25,398 bases of DNA from contig CAVFRF010000099.1 of the NCBI GenBank assembly GCA_963624975.1, positions 1-25,398 of the forward strand. The letters are read 5' to 3'. The notes beneath the pieces are model-generated. The model was not told the origin of the DNA. It saw only the letters and a list, made by a program, of their open reading frames with translations, and did not search any database. Position numbers and translations under genes: made by a program. This DNA comes from CAVLCC01 sp963624975. Lineage in GTDB: Bacteria > Actinomycetota > Coriobacteriia > Coriobacteriales > CADBOM01. Numbering within the stretch: the first letter of the stretch is position 1; every line of letters starts with the position of its first letter. Of the stretch, positions 13,262-25,398 are shown piece by piece.

Positions 13262-13780
13262 ATGCCTACAGCCGCAAAAGAAGAAAAGATTCGCCAGACA
13301 GTCGAAGACATCAACAATGCCGCAGCTATCTGGGTCGTGGATTACCGCGGACTTACCGTAAAGGAGTCCGAGGCTCTGCGCCATGCAGTTCGCGAAGCCG
13401 GTGCTTCCATGAAGATCCTGAAGAACACCCTCACCATGAGGGCGCTCGAGGAGGCAGGACTCCCCAAGATGGAGGGAATCCTCAACGGTCCTTCCGCATT
13501 CGTGTTTGCAGAAGGCGATCCGGTGGCTTCCGCCAAGGCTCTCAAGCAGTTTGCCAAGGACAACAAGCAGCTCGAGATCAAAGGTGGAATCATGGACGGC
13601 CGTGAGGTCAGCGCTGCTGATGTCGTGGCTATCGCCGAGCTTCCGTCTCGCGAGGAGCTTATCGCCATGCTGCTGCGCACGATGCAGGGTCCTGCCACTG
13701 GCATGGTCCGCGTGCTCAATGGTCCCATGGAGGCTTTCGCAAGGGTACTTGGCGCTATTTCGGATACCAAGGCAGCCTAG
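13262..13780 (+). CDS. rplJ: 50S ribosomal protein L10
   Basis: The 172-residue protein holds the L7/L12 stalk dimers on the ribosome. The N-terminal rRNA-binding domain contains WVVDYRGLTVKESEALRHAV and KILKNTLTMRALEEAG, and the C-terminal helix (roughly the last 30 residues) is the L12-binding spine. ATG 13262 is chosen because GAGGGGAGG and an AGAGG precede it and MPTAAKEEK is a typical start; the frame is open upstream through the leader but has no site. The L10-type leader and attenuator lie directly upstream. Confidence 0.97.
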   Translation: MPTAAKEEKIRQTVEDINNAAAIWVVDYRGLTVKESEALRHAVREAGASMKILKNTLTMRALEEAGLPKMEGILNGPSAFVFAEGDPVASAKALKQFAKDNKQLEIKGGIMDGREVSAADVVAIAELPSREELIAMLLRTMQGPATGMVRVLNGPMEAFARVLGAISDTKAA

Positions 13781-13847
13781 GGGCTGTCGCATAGAGCTGG
13801 CAGCCTAGCACTGCCGGCATGCTGGAAGACAAGAAGCTAGCAGCCCC
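13780..13847 (+). promoter_or_regulatory. Hairpin between rplJ and rplL
   Basis: GGGGCTG (13780-13786) pairs with CAGCCCC (13841-13847), and inside it CTGGCAG (13797-13803) pairs with CTGCCGG (13811-13817). There is no T-run, so it is more likely an RNA processing or translation-modulating structure than a terminator. L7/L12 is needed in several copies per ribosome, so differential expression from rplJ would make sense. Confidence 0.5.
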
Positions 13848-13886
13848 GAAGCAGGTGGGCTGCAACAAACAAAAGGAGAAACTAAA

Positions 13887-14267
13887 ATGGCAGTTTCGAA
13901 GGAAGAGATCATCGAGGCTCTCAAGGAAATGCCCGCACTCGAGCTTTCCGAGCTCGTCAAGGAGCTCGAGGAGGTCTTCGGCGTTTCCGCCGCAGCTCCC
14001 GTGGCCGTCGCTGCTCCCGCAGCTGGTGGCGCCGAGGCAGCAGCCGAGGAGGAGAAGACCAGCTTCGACGTCGTGCTCGAGGGCTTCGGCGACAACAAGA
14101 TCCAGGTCATCAAGGCTGTCCGCGAGATCACCTCTCTCGGCCTGAAGGAGGCCAAGGAGATCGTCGAGGGCGCTCCCAAGGCTCTGCTCGAGGGCGTCGA
14201 CAAGGAGAAGGCCGAGGAGGCCAAGGCCAAGCTCGAGGAAGCTGGAGCAGCTATCAGCCTCAAGTAG
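13887..14267 (+). CDS. rplL: 50S ribosomal protein L7/L12
   Basis: A 126-residue acidic protein with the N-terminal dimerisation domain (MAVSKEEIIEALKEMPALEL), an Ala/Pro-rich hinge (AAAPVAVAAPAAGGAEAAAE, about 36-55), and the C-terminal globular domain with FGDNKIQVIKAVREITSLGL and KEAKEIVEGAP. It recruits EF-Tu, EF-G and initiation factors. AAAGGAGAAAC upstream fits the ATG at 13887. It follows rplJ and probably shares its transcript. Confidence 0.98.
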   Translation: MAVSKEEIIEALKEMPALELSELVKELEEVFGVSAAAPVAVAAPAAGGAEAAAEEEKTSFDVVLEGFGDNKIQVIKAVREITSLGLKEAKEIVEGAPKALLEGVDKEKAEEAKAKLEEAGAAISLK

Positions 14268-14535
14268 TAGTTTTACCGGCTCACGCTGGGCGACCCGCGC
14301 GTTCATCGCGTAACTGGTCGCCCGGCACGGGTCGGATTTTGTCTGGAATGGGCGGGCACATGTGTCCGCCCATTTCGGCATGCCCGGACATCGTTCTTCT
14401 TCGACCAGCGTCTCGCTTTGCAAGGTGGCTGTAGCAGGCTGGCCGACGTGGGTTATGCAGATGAGAACGAGATGTAGAACCTCTCGTTCTCATCTGCATA
14501 AGCACGACCGTTGAAAGATGTCAATACCCAAATTA
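14268..14535. repeat. Inverted-repeat cluster between rplL and rpoB
   Basis: Three structures occur in order. GGGCGACC (14288-14295) pairs with GGTCGCCC (14316-14323). 14347-14360 pairs with 14361-14374 (14 bp, one G-U, no loop). 14453-14472 is the exact reverse complement of 14482-14501 (20 bp, loop 9). None has a T-run of normal length directly after it. The cluster lies between two operons and ends just before the rpoB promoter. They could act as transcript boundaries, RNase III sites, or protein-binding palindromes. Confidence 0.7.
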
Positions 14536-14564
14536 TTGACGGGTAGAAAACGCTTCAATAAAAT
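14536..14564 (+). promoter_or_regulatory. Promoter of rpoBC
   Basis: TTGACG (14536-14541), a 17-base spacer, and TAAAAT (14559-14564) form a near-consensus housekeeping promoter 55 bases before the rpoB start. It would allow rpoBC to be transcribed separately from rplJL. Confidence 0.7.
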
Positions 14565-14618
14565 AATAGTTTGCGTTTACTAGCTAAAGCTATGCCCAAA
14601 TCATTAGGAGGCTACGTG

Positions 14619-17600
14619 GTGAGCGAGAAGACTTCCACTAAATCCATACACCACCGCACTCGAAAGAGTTTCGCTAAGATTCCAGAGGTAATGGATGTTC
14701 CAAACCTCATGGCGATCCAGACGGAGTCTTTCGAAAAGTTCAAGACCGAAGGCCTCGCTGAAGCGTTTAGAGACATCTCACCAATAGAAAATCCCCAGAA
14801 GAAGCTCGCTCTCGAGTTCCTGGGCCATGAGCTTGGCGAGCCCAAGTACACCGTGATGGAGTGCAAGGAGAAGGATGTTACCTACCAGGCTCCTCTCTTC
14901 GTGATGGTGCGCCTCGTGGACAAGCGCACGGGCGAGATCAAGCAGCAAGAAGACATCTTCATGGGCGACTTCCCGATCATGACCGAGCAGGGAACGTTCA
15001 TCATCAACGGCACCGAGAGGGTCGTCGTGAGCCAGCTCGTGAGGTCTCCCGGCGTGTACTTCGGCGAGGAGCCCGACAAGACGAGCAACGCCACCATCTA
15101 CAACGCAAAGATCATTCCCTCGCGCGGCGCCTGGCTCGAGTTCGAGACCGACAAGCGCGACGTGCTGTCGGTGAGGGTCGACCGCAAGCGCAAGCAGCCT
15201 GCGACCCTTCTGCTCAAGGCTCTCGGCATCGCCGTCTCGCGCGAGCAGATTATCGACCTTCTGGGCGATTCCGACCTCGTGCTCAGGACTCTCGACAAGG
15301 ACACCGCCGAGACGCAGGACGAGGCTCTGATCGAGCTTTACAAGAAGCTGCGTCCGGGCGAGCCCCCTGCGGTGGACTCCGCCAGGACGCTCATCTGCAA
15401 CATGATCTCGAAGCCCGAGCGCTATGACCTTGCAGCCGTGGGCCGCTACAAGATCAACAAGAAGCTCGGACTCGACATCGATATGTCGGACAAGGTGCTC
15501 ACCAACGAAGACATCATCGAGACGATGAAGTACATCATCGCGCTGCACAACGGCGAGCCCGGCTATTGCGTCGACGACATCGACCACTTCGGCAACAGGC
15601 GCATTCGCACCGTGGGCGAGCTGATCCAGAACCAGTTCCGCATCGGCCTCTCGCGCATGGAGAGGGTCGTGACCGAGAGGATGTCGACTCAGGAGTTCGA
15701 CGACATCACCCCCGGATCGCTCATCAACATCCGCCCGATCGTGGCGTCCATCAAGGAGTTCTTCGGATCTTCGCAGCTCTCGCAGTTCATGGACCAGGCC
15801 AACCCGGCCGCGGGCCTCACGCACAAGAGGCGCCTTTCGGCTCTGGGTCCGGGCGGTCTTTCGAGGGAGCGCGCCGGATTCGAGGTGCGCGACGTTCACA
15901 CTTCGCACTATGGCCGCATGTGCCCGATCGAGACGCCTGAAGGTCCCAACATCGGACTCATCGGCTCGCTGGCCACGTTCGGCAGGGTCAACGACTTCGG
16001 CTTCATCGAGGCTCCGTACCGCAAGGTGGTCGACGGCAAGGTAACCGACGAGATCCACTACCTCACCGCCGACGAGGAGGAGAACTACACCATCGCCCAG
16101 GCCAACGACGCTTTCGACCTCGAGACCAGGGAGTTCGTAACCTACAAGGATGGCGAGAAGGTAAAGGCCGACAGGGTGCTCTGCCGCACCAAGGGCGCAG
16201 ACGGTTCGTTCGGCGAGCCTGCGGAGGTTCTGCCCGAGCAGGTTGACTTCATGGACGTTTCGCCTAGGCAGATCTGCTCGGTGGCTACCGCTCTGATTCC
16301 GTTCCTCGAGCACGACGATGCCAACCGCGCGCTCATGGGCTCGAACATGCAGAGGCAAGCAGTGCCGCTGCTCAGGCCGCATGCACCGCTCGTGGGCACC
16401 GGTATGGAGTTCCGATGCGCAGTGGACTCCGGCGAGGTTCTCACCTCGAAGACCGACGGAGTCGTGGAGTACGTGCAGTCCGACCGCATCGACGTTCGCA
16501 CCGACAAGGGCGACCTCGTGAGCTACGACCTGCCCAAGTTCAACCGCTCCAATGCGGGCGGCTGCATAAACCACAAGCCCATCGTGGCCGTGGGCGACGA
16601 GGTCAAGAAGGGCGACGTGCTCTCCGACGGACCGTCGACCGAGCTTGGCGAGCTTGCACTCGGCCAGAACCTGCTCGTTGCCTACATGCCCTGGGAAGGA
16701 TACAACTACGAGGACGCGATCATCCTCTCCGAGAGGGTTGTAAGCGATGACCTGCTCACCTCCATCCACATCGCCAAGTACGACGTGGATGCGCGCGACA
16801 CCAAGCTGGGACCCGAGGAGATCACCCGCGAGATTCCCAACATGTCGGAGGACCTGCTGGCCAACCTCGACGCCGACGGCATCATCCGCGTGGGCGCGGA
16901 GGTCTCGCAGGGCGACGTGCTGGTGGGCAAGGTTACCCCCAAGGGCGAGACCGAGCTTACGGCCGAGGAGAGGCTGCTCCGCGCCATCTTCGGAGAGAAG
17001 GCCCGCGAGGCGCGCGATACCTCGCTCAAGGTGCCCCATGGCGCTGGCGGAAGGGTCATCGGCATCGTGAAGTTCTCGCGCGAGAACGGCGACGAGCTGC
17101 AGCCCAGCGTCAACGAGCTGGTGCGCGTGTACGTTGCTCAGAAGAGAAAGATCCAGCAGGGCGACAAGCTCTCCGGACGCCACGGCAACAAGGGCGTTAT
17201 CTCGAAGATTCTCCCCGTGGAGGACATGCCCTACCTGGCCGACGGCACTCCGATCGACATCATTCTCAACCCGCTGGGCGTGCCCTCTCGTATGAACGTC
17301 GGACAGCTCATGGAGACGCACCTCGGCTGGGCGGCTTCGATGGGCTGGAGCGACGATGACGACGAGATCGTGCGCGAGCCCGTCTACGTGGCCACGCCCG
17401 TGTTCGACGGCGCCACCGAGGAAGAGATCCAGGATGCCATCGAGAAGGCCAACGCCAACGTGGTGCGCAGGATGAACGACGAGCTGGGCGAGTTCGTGCG
17501 CGAGGCGTTTATCCCGCAGCTGTCGAGCACCGGCAAGACCGACCTGTACGACGGCCGTACCGGAGAGAAGTTCCGCGAGCAGATCACCGTGGGACGCAAC

Positions 17601-18119
17601 TACATCCTCAAGCTCGGACACCTCGTGGACGACAAGATCCACGCTCGTTCGACCGGACCGTACTCGCTCATCACGCAGCAGCCTCTCGGAGGCAAGGCGC
17701 AGTTCGGCGGCCAGCGTTTCGGAGAGATGGAGGTCTGGGCCCTGTACGCATACGGCGCATCGCACGTGCTGCAGGAGATCCTGACCATCAAGTCCGACGA
17801 CACGGCAGGGCGCGTGAAGGCCTACGAGCACATCGTCAAGGGCGAGAACATCGCATCTCCCGAGATTCCCGAGTCGTTCAAGGTCCTGATCAAGGAGATG
17901 AAGTCGCTCGCGCTCGATGTCGAGCTGATCGGCGACAACAAGGTCAAGACCGAGCGCGAGATGGAGAAGCTCGAGGAGCTTGAGGCAGCCGCTGCGGCCG
18001 CTGCCAACGAGGAGACTTCCGACGACGATATGATCGACGTGCTGGGAAGCGAGCTCGGCGAGATGATGGATATAGACAACGACCAGGATTCGCTGTTCGG
18101 CGACGAAGGGGAGGAATAG
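14619..18119 (+). CDS. rpoB: DNA-directed RNA polymerase subunit beta
   Basis: The 1166-residue protein is the beta subunit of RNA polymerase, forming much of the active-site cleft. The rifampicin region (from GSSQLSQFMDQ at residue 383 to LTHKRRLSALGPGG near 400-413) is present, with D392, H402 and S407 at the positions equivalent to E. coli D516, H526 and S531, so no resistance change is seen there. Other conserved segments include EVRDVHTSHYGRMCPIETPE and the C-terminal GGQRFGEMEVWALYAYGA. The GTG at 14619 is chosen over a GTG at 14616 and an upstream ATG because AGGAGG (14606-14611) is at better spacing. The C-terminus ends in an unusual acidic tail after an alanine-rich stretch. rpoC starts 5 bases after it. 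Confidence 0.98.
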   Translation: MSEKTSTKSIHHRTRKSFAKIPEVMDVPNLMAIQTESFEKFKTEGLAEAFRDISPIENPQKKLALEFLGHELGEPKYTVMECKEKDVTYQAPLFVMVRLVDKRTGEIKQQEDIFMGDFPIMTEQGTFIINGTERVVVSQLVRSPGVYFGEEPDKTSNATIYNAKIIPSRGAWLEFETDKRDVLSVRVDRKRKQPATLLLKALGIAVSREQIIDLLGDSDLVLRTLDKDTAETQDEALIELYKKLRPGEPPAVDSARTLICNMISKPERYDLAAVGRYKINKKLGLDIDMSDKVLTNEDIIETMKYIIALHNGEPGYCVDDIDHFGNRRIRTVGELIQNQFRIGLSRMERVVTERMSTQEFDDITPGSLINIRPIVASIKEFFGSSQLSQFMDQANPAAGLTHKRRLSALGPGGLSRERAGFEVRDVHTSHYGRMCPIETPEGPNIGLIGSLATFGRVNDFGFIEAPYRKVVDGKVTDEIHYLTADEEENYTIAQANDAFDLETREFVTYKDGEKVKADRVLCRTKGADGSFGEPAEVLPEQVDFMDVSPRQICSVATALIPFLEHDDANRALMGSNMQRQAVPLLRPHAPLVGTGMEFRCAVDSGEVLTSKTDGVVEYVQSDRIDVRTDKGDLVSYDLPKFNRSNAGGCINHKPIVAVGDEVKKGDVLSDGPSTELGELALGQNLLVAYMPWEGYNYEDAIILSERVVSDDLLTSIHIAKYDVDARDTKLGPEEITREIPNMSEDLLANLDADGIIRVGAEVSQGDVLVGKVTPKGETELTAEERLLRAIFGEKAREARDTSLKVPHGAGGRVIGIVKFSRENGDELQPSVNELVRVYVAQKRKIQQGDKLSGRHGNKGVISKILPVEDMPYLADGTPIDIILNPLGVPSRMNVGQLMETHLGWAASMGWSDDDDEIVREPVYVATPVFDGATEEEIQDAIEKANANVVRRMNDELGEFVREAFIPQLSSTGKTDLYDGRTGEKFREQITVGRNYILKLGHLVDDKIHARSTGPYSLITQQPLGGKAQFGGQRFGEMEVWALYAYGASHVLQEILTIKSDDTAGRVKAYEHIVKGENIASPEIPESFKVLIKEMKSLALDVELIGDNKVKTEREMEKLEELEAAAAAAANEETSDDDMIDVLGSELGEMMDIDNDQDSLFGDEGEE

Positions 18120-18124
18120 TCTCC

Positions 18125-22561
<4,437 letters not shown>

Positions 22562-22598
22562 CCTGCTTTGATCGAAGCAGCCATAAGGTAGCGATTAG

Positions 22599-22640
22599 CC
22601 TCCCGATTCTCGAGATTCGAGGGTCGGGAGGTTTCTTGTT
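22599..22640 (+). terminator. Intrinsic terminator after rpoC
   Basis: CCTCCCGA (22599-22606) pairs with TCGGGAGG (22624-22631), followed by TTTCTTGTT. A second small hairpin (CTGCTT..AAGCAG near 22564-22580) lies just before it. It ends the rpoBC unit ahead of the rpsL promoter. Confidence 0.85.
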
Positions 22641-22694
22641 GCCGTTTAAGGAAAAATGGAAAGACAACTATAGATACGCCCGGTGCCGTGGTAT

Positions 22695-22723
22695 TTGACA
22701 CAACGGGGGTTCTTTGGTATCTT
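22695..22723 (+). promoter_or_regulatory. Promoter of rpsL-rpsG-fusA
   Basis: TTGACA (22695-22700), a 17-base spacer, and TATCTT (22718-22723) form a good housekeeping promoter about 75 bases upstream of rpsL. Confidence 0.75.
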
Positions 22724-22796
22724 CTACAACCGTGCGTTAACAGGGAAAATATTGGATTCGCATCCAATGGAAATCGTTTGAAAGAAGGAGTTAAGT

Positions 22797-23174
22797 TTGC
22801 CAACGATTAATCAGCTGGTCCGCAAGGGTCGCACAAAGTCGGTCGACAAGAAGAAGACGCCGGCACTTCAGGGCAATCCGCAGAAGCGCGGAGTTTGCAC
22901 CAGGGTCTACACCGCAACCCCCAAGAAGCCTAATTCGGCACTGCGCAAGGTCTGCCGCGTGAGGCTCGTGAGCGGCCAGGAGGTTACCGTATACATCCCG
23001 GGCGAGGGCCACAACCTGCAGGAGCACTCCATGGTGCTCATCCGCGGCGGACGTGTTCGCGACCTCCCCGGCGTGCGCTACAAGGTCATCCGTGCTGCAC
23101 TCGACTGCGCTGCCGTGAACAACAGGCTCCAGGCACGTTCGCGCTACGGAGCCAAGAGGCCCAAGAAGGCCTAG
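22797..23174 (+). CDS. rpsL: 30S ribosomal protein S12
   Basis: The 125-residue protein lies at the decoding centre. It starts MPTINQLVRKGRTKSVDKKK from a TTG codon, with GAAGGAG 6 bases upstream and no ATG in a suitable place. K43 in TPKKPNSALRK is intact. Residue 88 is arginine (GGRVRDLPGVRY, codon CGC), whereas most bacteria have lysine; K88R is a known streptomycin-resistance change in Mycobacterium tuberculosis. D89, modified by methylthiolation in many bacteria, is present. The gene begins the str operon and is followed by rpsG and fusA. The TTG start is unusual for an abundant ribosomal protein but is supported by spacing and homology. Confidence 0.97.
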   Translation: MPTINQLVRKGRTKSVDKKKTPALQGNPQKRGVCTRVYTATPKKPNSALRKVCRVRLVSGQEVTVYIPGEGHNLQEHSMVLIRGGRVRDLPGVRYKVIRAALDCAAVNNRLQARSRYGAKRPKKA

Positions 23175-23273
23175 CTCCTTCACGGTAGGGGAGCAGATTC
23201 CCCGGCCGCGACACATAGAAGTTTTGAGCGAAAGCTCCGATGCAATACTCATCTTGAAGTTTAGGAGAACAAC

Positions 23274-23744
23274 ATGCCGCGTCGTGCAGCTGCTGTCCGC
23301 AGGGAAACCCACCCGGACGGCGTTTACAACAACCGTCTTGTTACCCAGCTGATCAACAAGGTCATGCTCGATGGCAAGAAGTCCATCGCCGAGGGTATCG
23401 TCTACGGTGCCTTCGACATCGTGGAGAAGAAGACCGGACAGGATCCTCTGTCGGTGTTCAAGAAGGCCATGGACAACGTTCGCCCGACCCTCGAGGTCAA
23501 GCCCAAGCGCGTGGGCGGCGCAACCTACCAGGTGCCCATGGAGGTCAACTCCCGCAGGTCCACCGCTCTGGCCATCCGCTGGATCGTGGACTTCTCGCGC
23601 AAGCGTCGCGAGTACACGATGAAGGAGAGGCTCGCTGCCGAGATCATGGATGCTTCCAACGGACTCGGCGCTTCCGTCAAGCGTCGTGAAGACCTCTACA
23701 AGATGGCAGAATCCAACAGGGCATTCTCCCACTATCGTTATTAA
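23274..23744 (+). CDS. rpsG: 30S ribosomal protein S7
   Basis: A 156-residue protein starting MPRRAAAVRRETHPDGVYNN, the usual length and sequence for bacterial S7. It includes KPKRVGGATYQVPMEVNSRR, the conserved 16S rRNA-binding region, and ends with the helical FSHYRY. S7 nucleates assembly of the 30S head and contacts E-site tRNA. TTAGGAGAACAAC precedes the ATG. The 99-bp spacer after rpsL contains a short GGGG/CCCC hairpin. fusA follows by 24 bases. Confidence 0.98.
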   Translation: MPRRAAAVRRETHPDGVYNNRLVTQLINKVMLDGKKSIAEGIVYGAFDIVEKKTGQDPLSVFKKAMDNVRPTLEVKPKRVGGATYQVPMEVNSRRSTALAIRWIVDFSRKRREYTMKERLAAEIMDASNGLGASVKRREDLYKMAESNRAFSHYRY

Positions 23745-23768
23745 TCCGGGGAGGACGACAGCAAGAAA

Positions 23769-25398
23769 ATGGCAAAGACGAATCTCAACCTTACACGCAA
23801 CTTTGGAATCATGGCGCACATCGACGCTGGCAAGACCACGACGACGGAGCGCATCCTCTACTATACGGGCAAGACACACAAGATCGGCGAGGTCCACGAT
23901 GGCGCTGCCACCATGGACTGGATGGTGCAGGAGCAGGAGCGCGGCGTGACCATCACCGCTGCAGCCACCACGTGCTTCTGGACCAAGGACGGCGAGGAGT
24001 ACCGCTTCCAGATCATCGACACCCCAGGCCACGTGGACTTCACGGCCGAGGTGGAGCGCTCGCTGCGCGTGCTCGACGGCACCGTGGCCGTGTTCGACGC
24101 GGTTGCCGGCGTGCAGCCCCAGTCTGAGACGGTCTGGCGCCAGGCCGAGCGCTACGGCGTTCCGCGCATCGCCTTCATCAACAAGTACGACCGCATCGGC
24201 GCCGACTACTTCAACGCCATCCAGACCATGAAGGACCGTCTCGGCGCCAACGCCGTTGCAGCCCAGGTCCCGATGGGCGAGGAGGATCACTTCTGGGGCG
24301 TCATCGACCTCGTGACCATGACCGCATGGGATTTCAAGGCCGACGACAAGGGCATGACCTACCCCGAGCCGATGGACGCAATTCCCGACGAGTTCGCCGA
24401 AGTGGCAGCCAAGTGCCGCCAGGAGCTGGTGGACGCTGCAGCCGACTGCGACGACGACCTGATGGAGAAGGTCCTCATGGACGAGGAGTTCACCGTCGAG
24501 GAGCTTAAGGCCGCGCTGCGCAAGGGCGTTATCGCCTGCAAGATCAACCCCGTGTTCGTGGGTTCCGCCTACAAGAACAAGGGCGTTCAGGAATTGCTCG
24601 ACGCCGTGGTGGACTACCTGCCTTCGCCCACCGACATCCCGTCGATCACCGGTACCGACTCCGATGGCAACGAGGTGGCTCGCCACTCCGACCCCAAGGA
24701 GCCGTTCTCGGCCCTGGCGTTCAAGATCATGACCGACCCCTATGTGGGCAAGCTCACCTACCTCAGGATCTACTCCGGCACGCTGGACGTGGGATCTTAC
24801 GCCTATAACGCCACCAAGGACAAGAAGGAGCGCATCGGACGTCTTCTGCAGATGCACTCCAACACCCGTGAGGACATCCAGAAGTGCTCCGCTGGCGACA
24901 TCTGCGCCGTGGTGGGCCTCAAGAACACCATGACCGGCGACACGCTCTGCGACGAGAACGCTCCCGTGATCCTCGAGTCGATGGAGTTTCCCGACCCGGT
25001 TATCGACGTTGCAATCGAGCCCAAGACCAAGCAGGAGCAGGACAAGCTCACGCTGGCTCTGGCAAAGCTCGCCGAGGAGGACCCGACCTTCAAAGTGTCC
25101 ACCAACCAGGAGACCGGCCAGACCATCATCGCCGGCATGGGCGAGCTGCACCTCGAGATCATCATCGACCGCCTGCTGCGCGAGTTCAAGATCGAGGCCA
25201 ACGTGGGCAAGCCCCAGGTTGCCTACCGCGAGACCGCTGGACACGCCGTGTCCGACGTTACCGGCAAGTTCATGCGCCAAACCGGTGGTCGTGGCCAGTA
25301 CGGCCACTGCATCATCGACATGGAGCCGCAGGAGCCGGGCGCAGGTTACGAGTTCGTCAACAACATCGTGGGCGGCGCAATCCCCAAGGAGTACATCC
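23769..25398 (+). CDS. fusA: Translation elongation factor EF-G, C-terminal part beyond the window
   Basis: The first 543 codons of EF-G are present; a full protein is about 700 residues, so the end lies outside. It starts MAKTNLNLTRNFGIMAHIDA, has G1 AHIDAGKT (16-23), the RGVTI switch, DTPGH and G4 NKYD, where the x position is tyrosine rather than the common methionine. EF-G drives translocation using GTP. GGGGAGGACGAC lies upstream of the ATG, and the gene is in the conserved rpsL-rpsG-fusA order. tuf, which often follows fusA, is instead about 15 kb to the left. Confidence 0.97.
   Translation, partial: MAKTNLNLTRNFGIMAHIDAGKTTTTERILYYTGKTHKIGEVHDGAATMDWMVQEQERGVTITAAATTCFWTKDGEEYRFQIIDTPGHVDFTAEVERSLRVLDGTVAVFDAVAGVQPQSETVWRQAERYGVPRIAFINKYDRIGADYFNAIQTMKDRLGANAVAAQVPMGEEDHFWGVIDLVTMTAWDFKADDKGMTYPEPMDAIPDEFAEVAAKCRQELVDAAADCDDDLMEKVLMDEEFTVEELKAALRKGVIACKINPVFVGSAYKNKGVQELLDAVVDYLPSPTDIPSITGTDSDGNEVARHSDPKEPFSALAFKIMTDPYVGKLTYLRIYSGTLDVGSYAYNATKDKKERIGRLLQMHSNTREDIQKCSAGDICAVVGLKNTMTGDTLCDENAPVILESMEFPDPVIDVAIEPKTKQEQDKLTLALAKLAEEDPTFKVSTNQETGQTIIAGMGELHLEIIIDRLLREFKIEANVGKPQVAYRETAGHAVSDVTGKFMRQTGGRGQYGHCIIDMEPQEPGAGYEFVNNIVGGAIPKEYI

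Noticed and set aside
15762..15860. Possible rifampicin-resistance change in rpoB
   Set aside because: The residues equivalent to D516, H526 and S531 are the sensitive type.
14778..17831. Very long minus-strand open frame opposite rpoB
   Set aside because: It is a consequence of GC-rich third positions in rpoB; it has no ribosome-binding site and no recognisable domain.
24178..24192. EF-G G4 motif NKYD instead of NKMD
   Set aside because: The essential N, K and D are kept and the third position varies in the family, so it is not a likely functional defect.
22791..25307. Long minus-strand open frame opposite rpsL, rpsG and fusA
   Set aside because: It spans three well supported plus-strand genes and mirrors their codon bias.

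Overview
The window is a high-GC bacterial chromosome segment that looks like a Coriobacteriia-type actinomycete (Actinomycetota). This is inferred from the long Lys/Ala-rich N-terminal extension on SecE, GC-rich codon use, the gene order trnW-secE-nusG-rplK-rplA / rplJ-rplL / rpoB-rpoC / rpsL-rpsG-fusA, and the accessory families present (zinc-ribbon membrane protein, NSS transporter, CPBP protease). No 16S gene is present, so the genus cannot be fixed.

Positions 1-3536 are an accessory, decayed region. On the minus strand the window opens inside a phage portal-protein fragment. It is followed by a truncated RelE/ParE toxin remnant, a remnant of a vapC 3' end, an intact vapBC-type toxin-antitoxin pair with its own promoter/operator, a HicB-like/helix-turn-helix protein, a doubtful small ORF, a repeat-rich stretch of about 730 bp without a convincing gene, and a complete minus-strand RelE/ParE toxin whose antitoxin is reduced to a 23-codon tail. 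A near-identical 31-bp direct repeat (29/31) brackets 164-2288.

Positions 3537-7999 carry five ordinary accessory genes on the plus strand: a CPBP intramembrane protease, a sodium:neurotransmitter-symporter family transporter, two small cupins, and a zinc-ribbon single-pass membrane protein.

Positions 8000-25398 are the transcription/translation core. A promoter precedes tRNA-Tyr, tRNA-Thr, tRNA-Met and tuf, ending in a strong terminator. A second promoter serves rpmG, tRNA-Trp, secE, nusG, rplK and rplA, again ended by a strong terminator. rplJ-rplL follow with an L10-type leader that contains a terminator-like attenuator. rpoB-rpoC have a near-consensus promoter downstream of a cluster of inverted repeats and end in a terminator. 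rpsL-rpsG-fusA (fusA runs off the window) start from another near-consensus promoter. Together these genes encode RNA polymerase beta/beta', its factor NusG, the SecE translocon subunit, and ribosomal proteins and GTPases of elongation.

The most striking observation is a roughly 175-residue C-terminal extension of RpoC. It contains a helix-hairpin-helix segment that aligns without gaps to the DNA-binding C-terminal domain of the RNA polymerase alpha subunit, including the equivalents of E. coli alpha R265, N268, G296, K298 and E302. The second is a natural arginine at S12 residue 88, the position of a classical streptomycin-resistance substitution.
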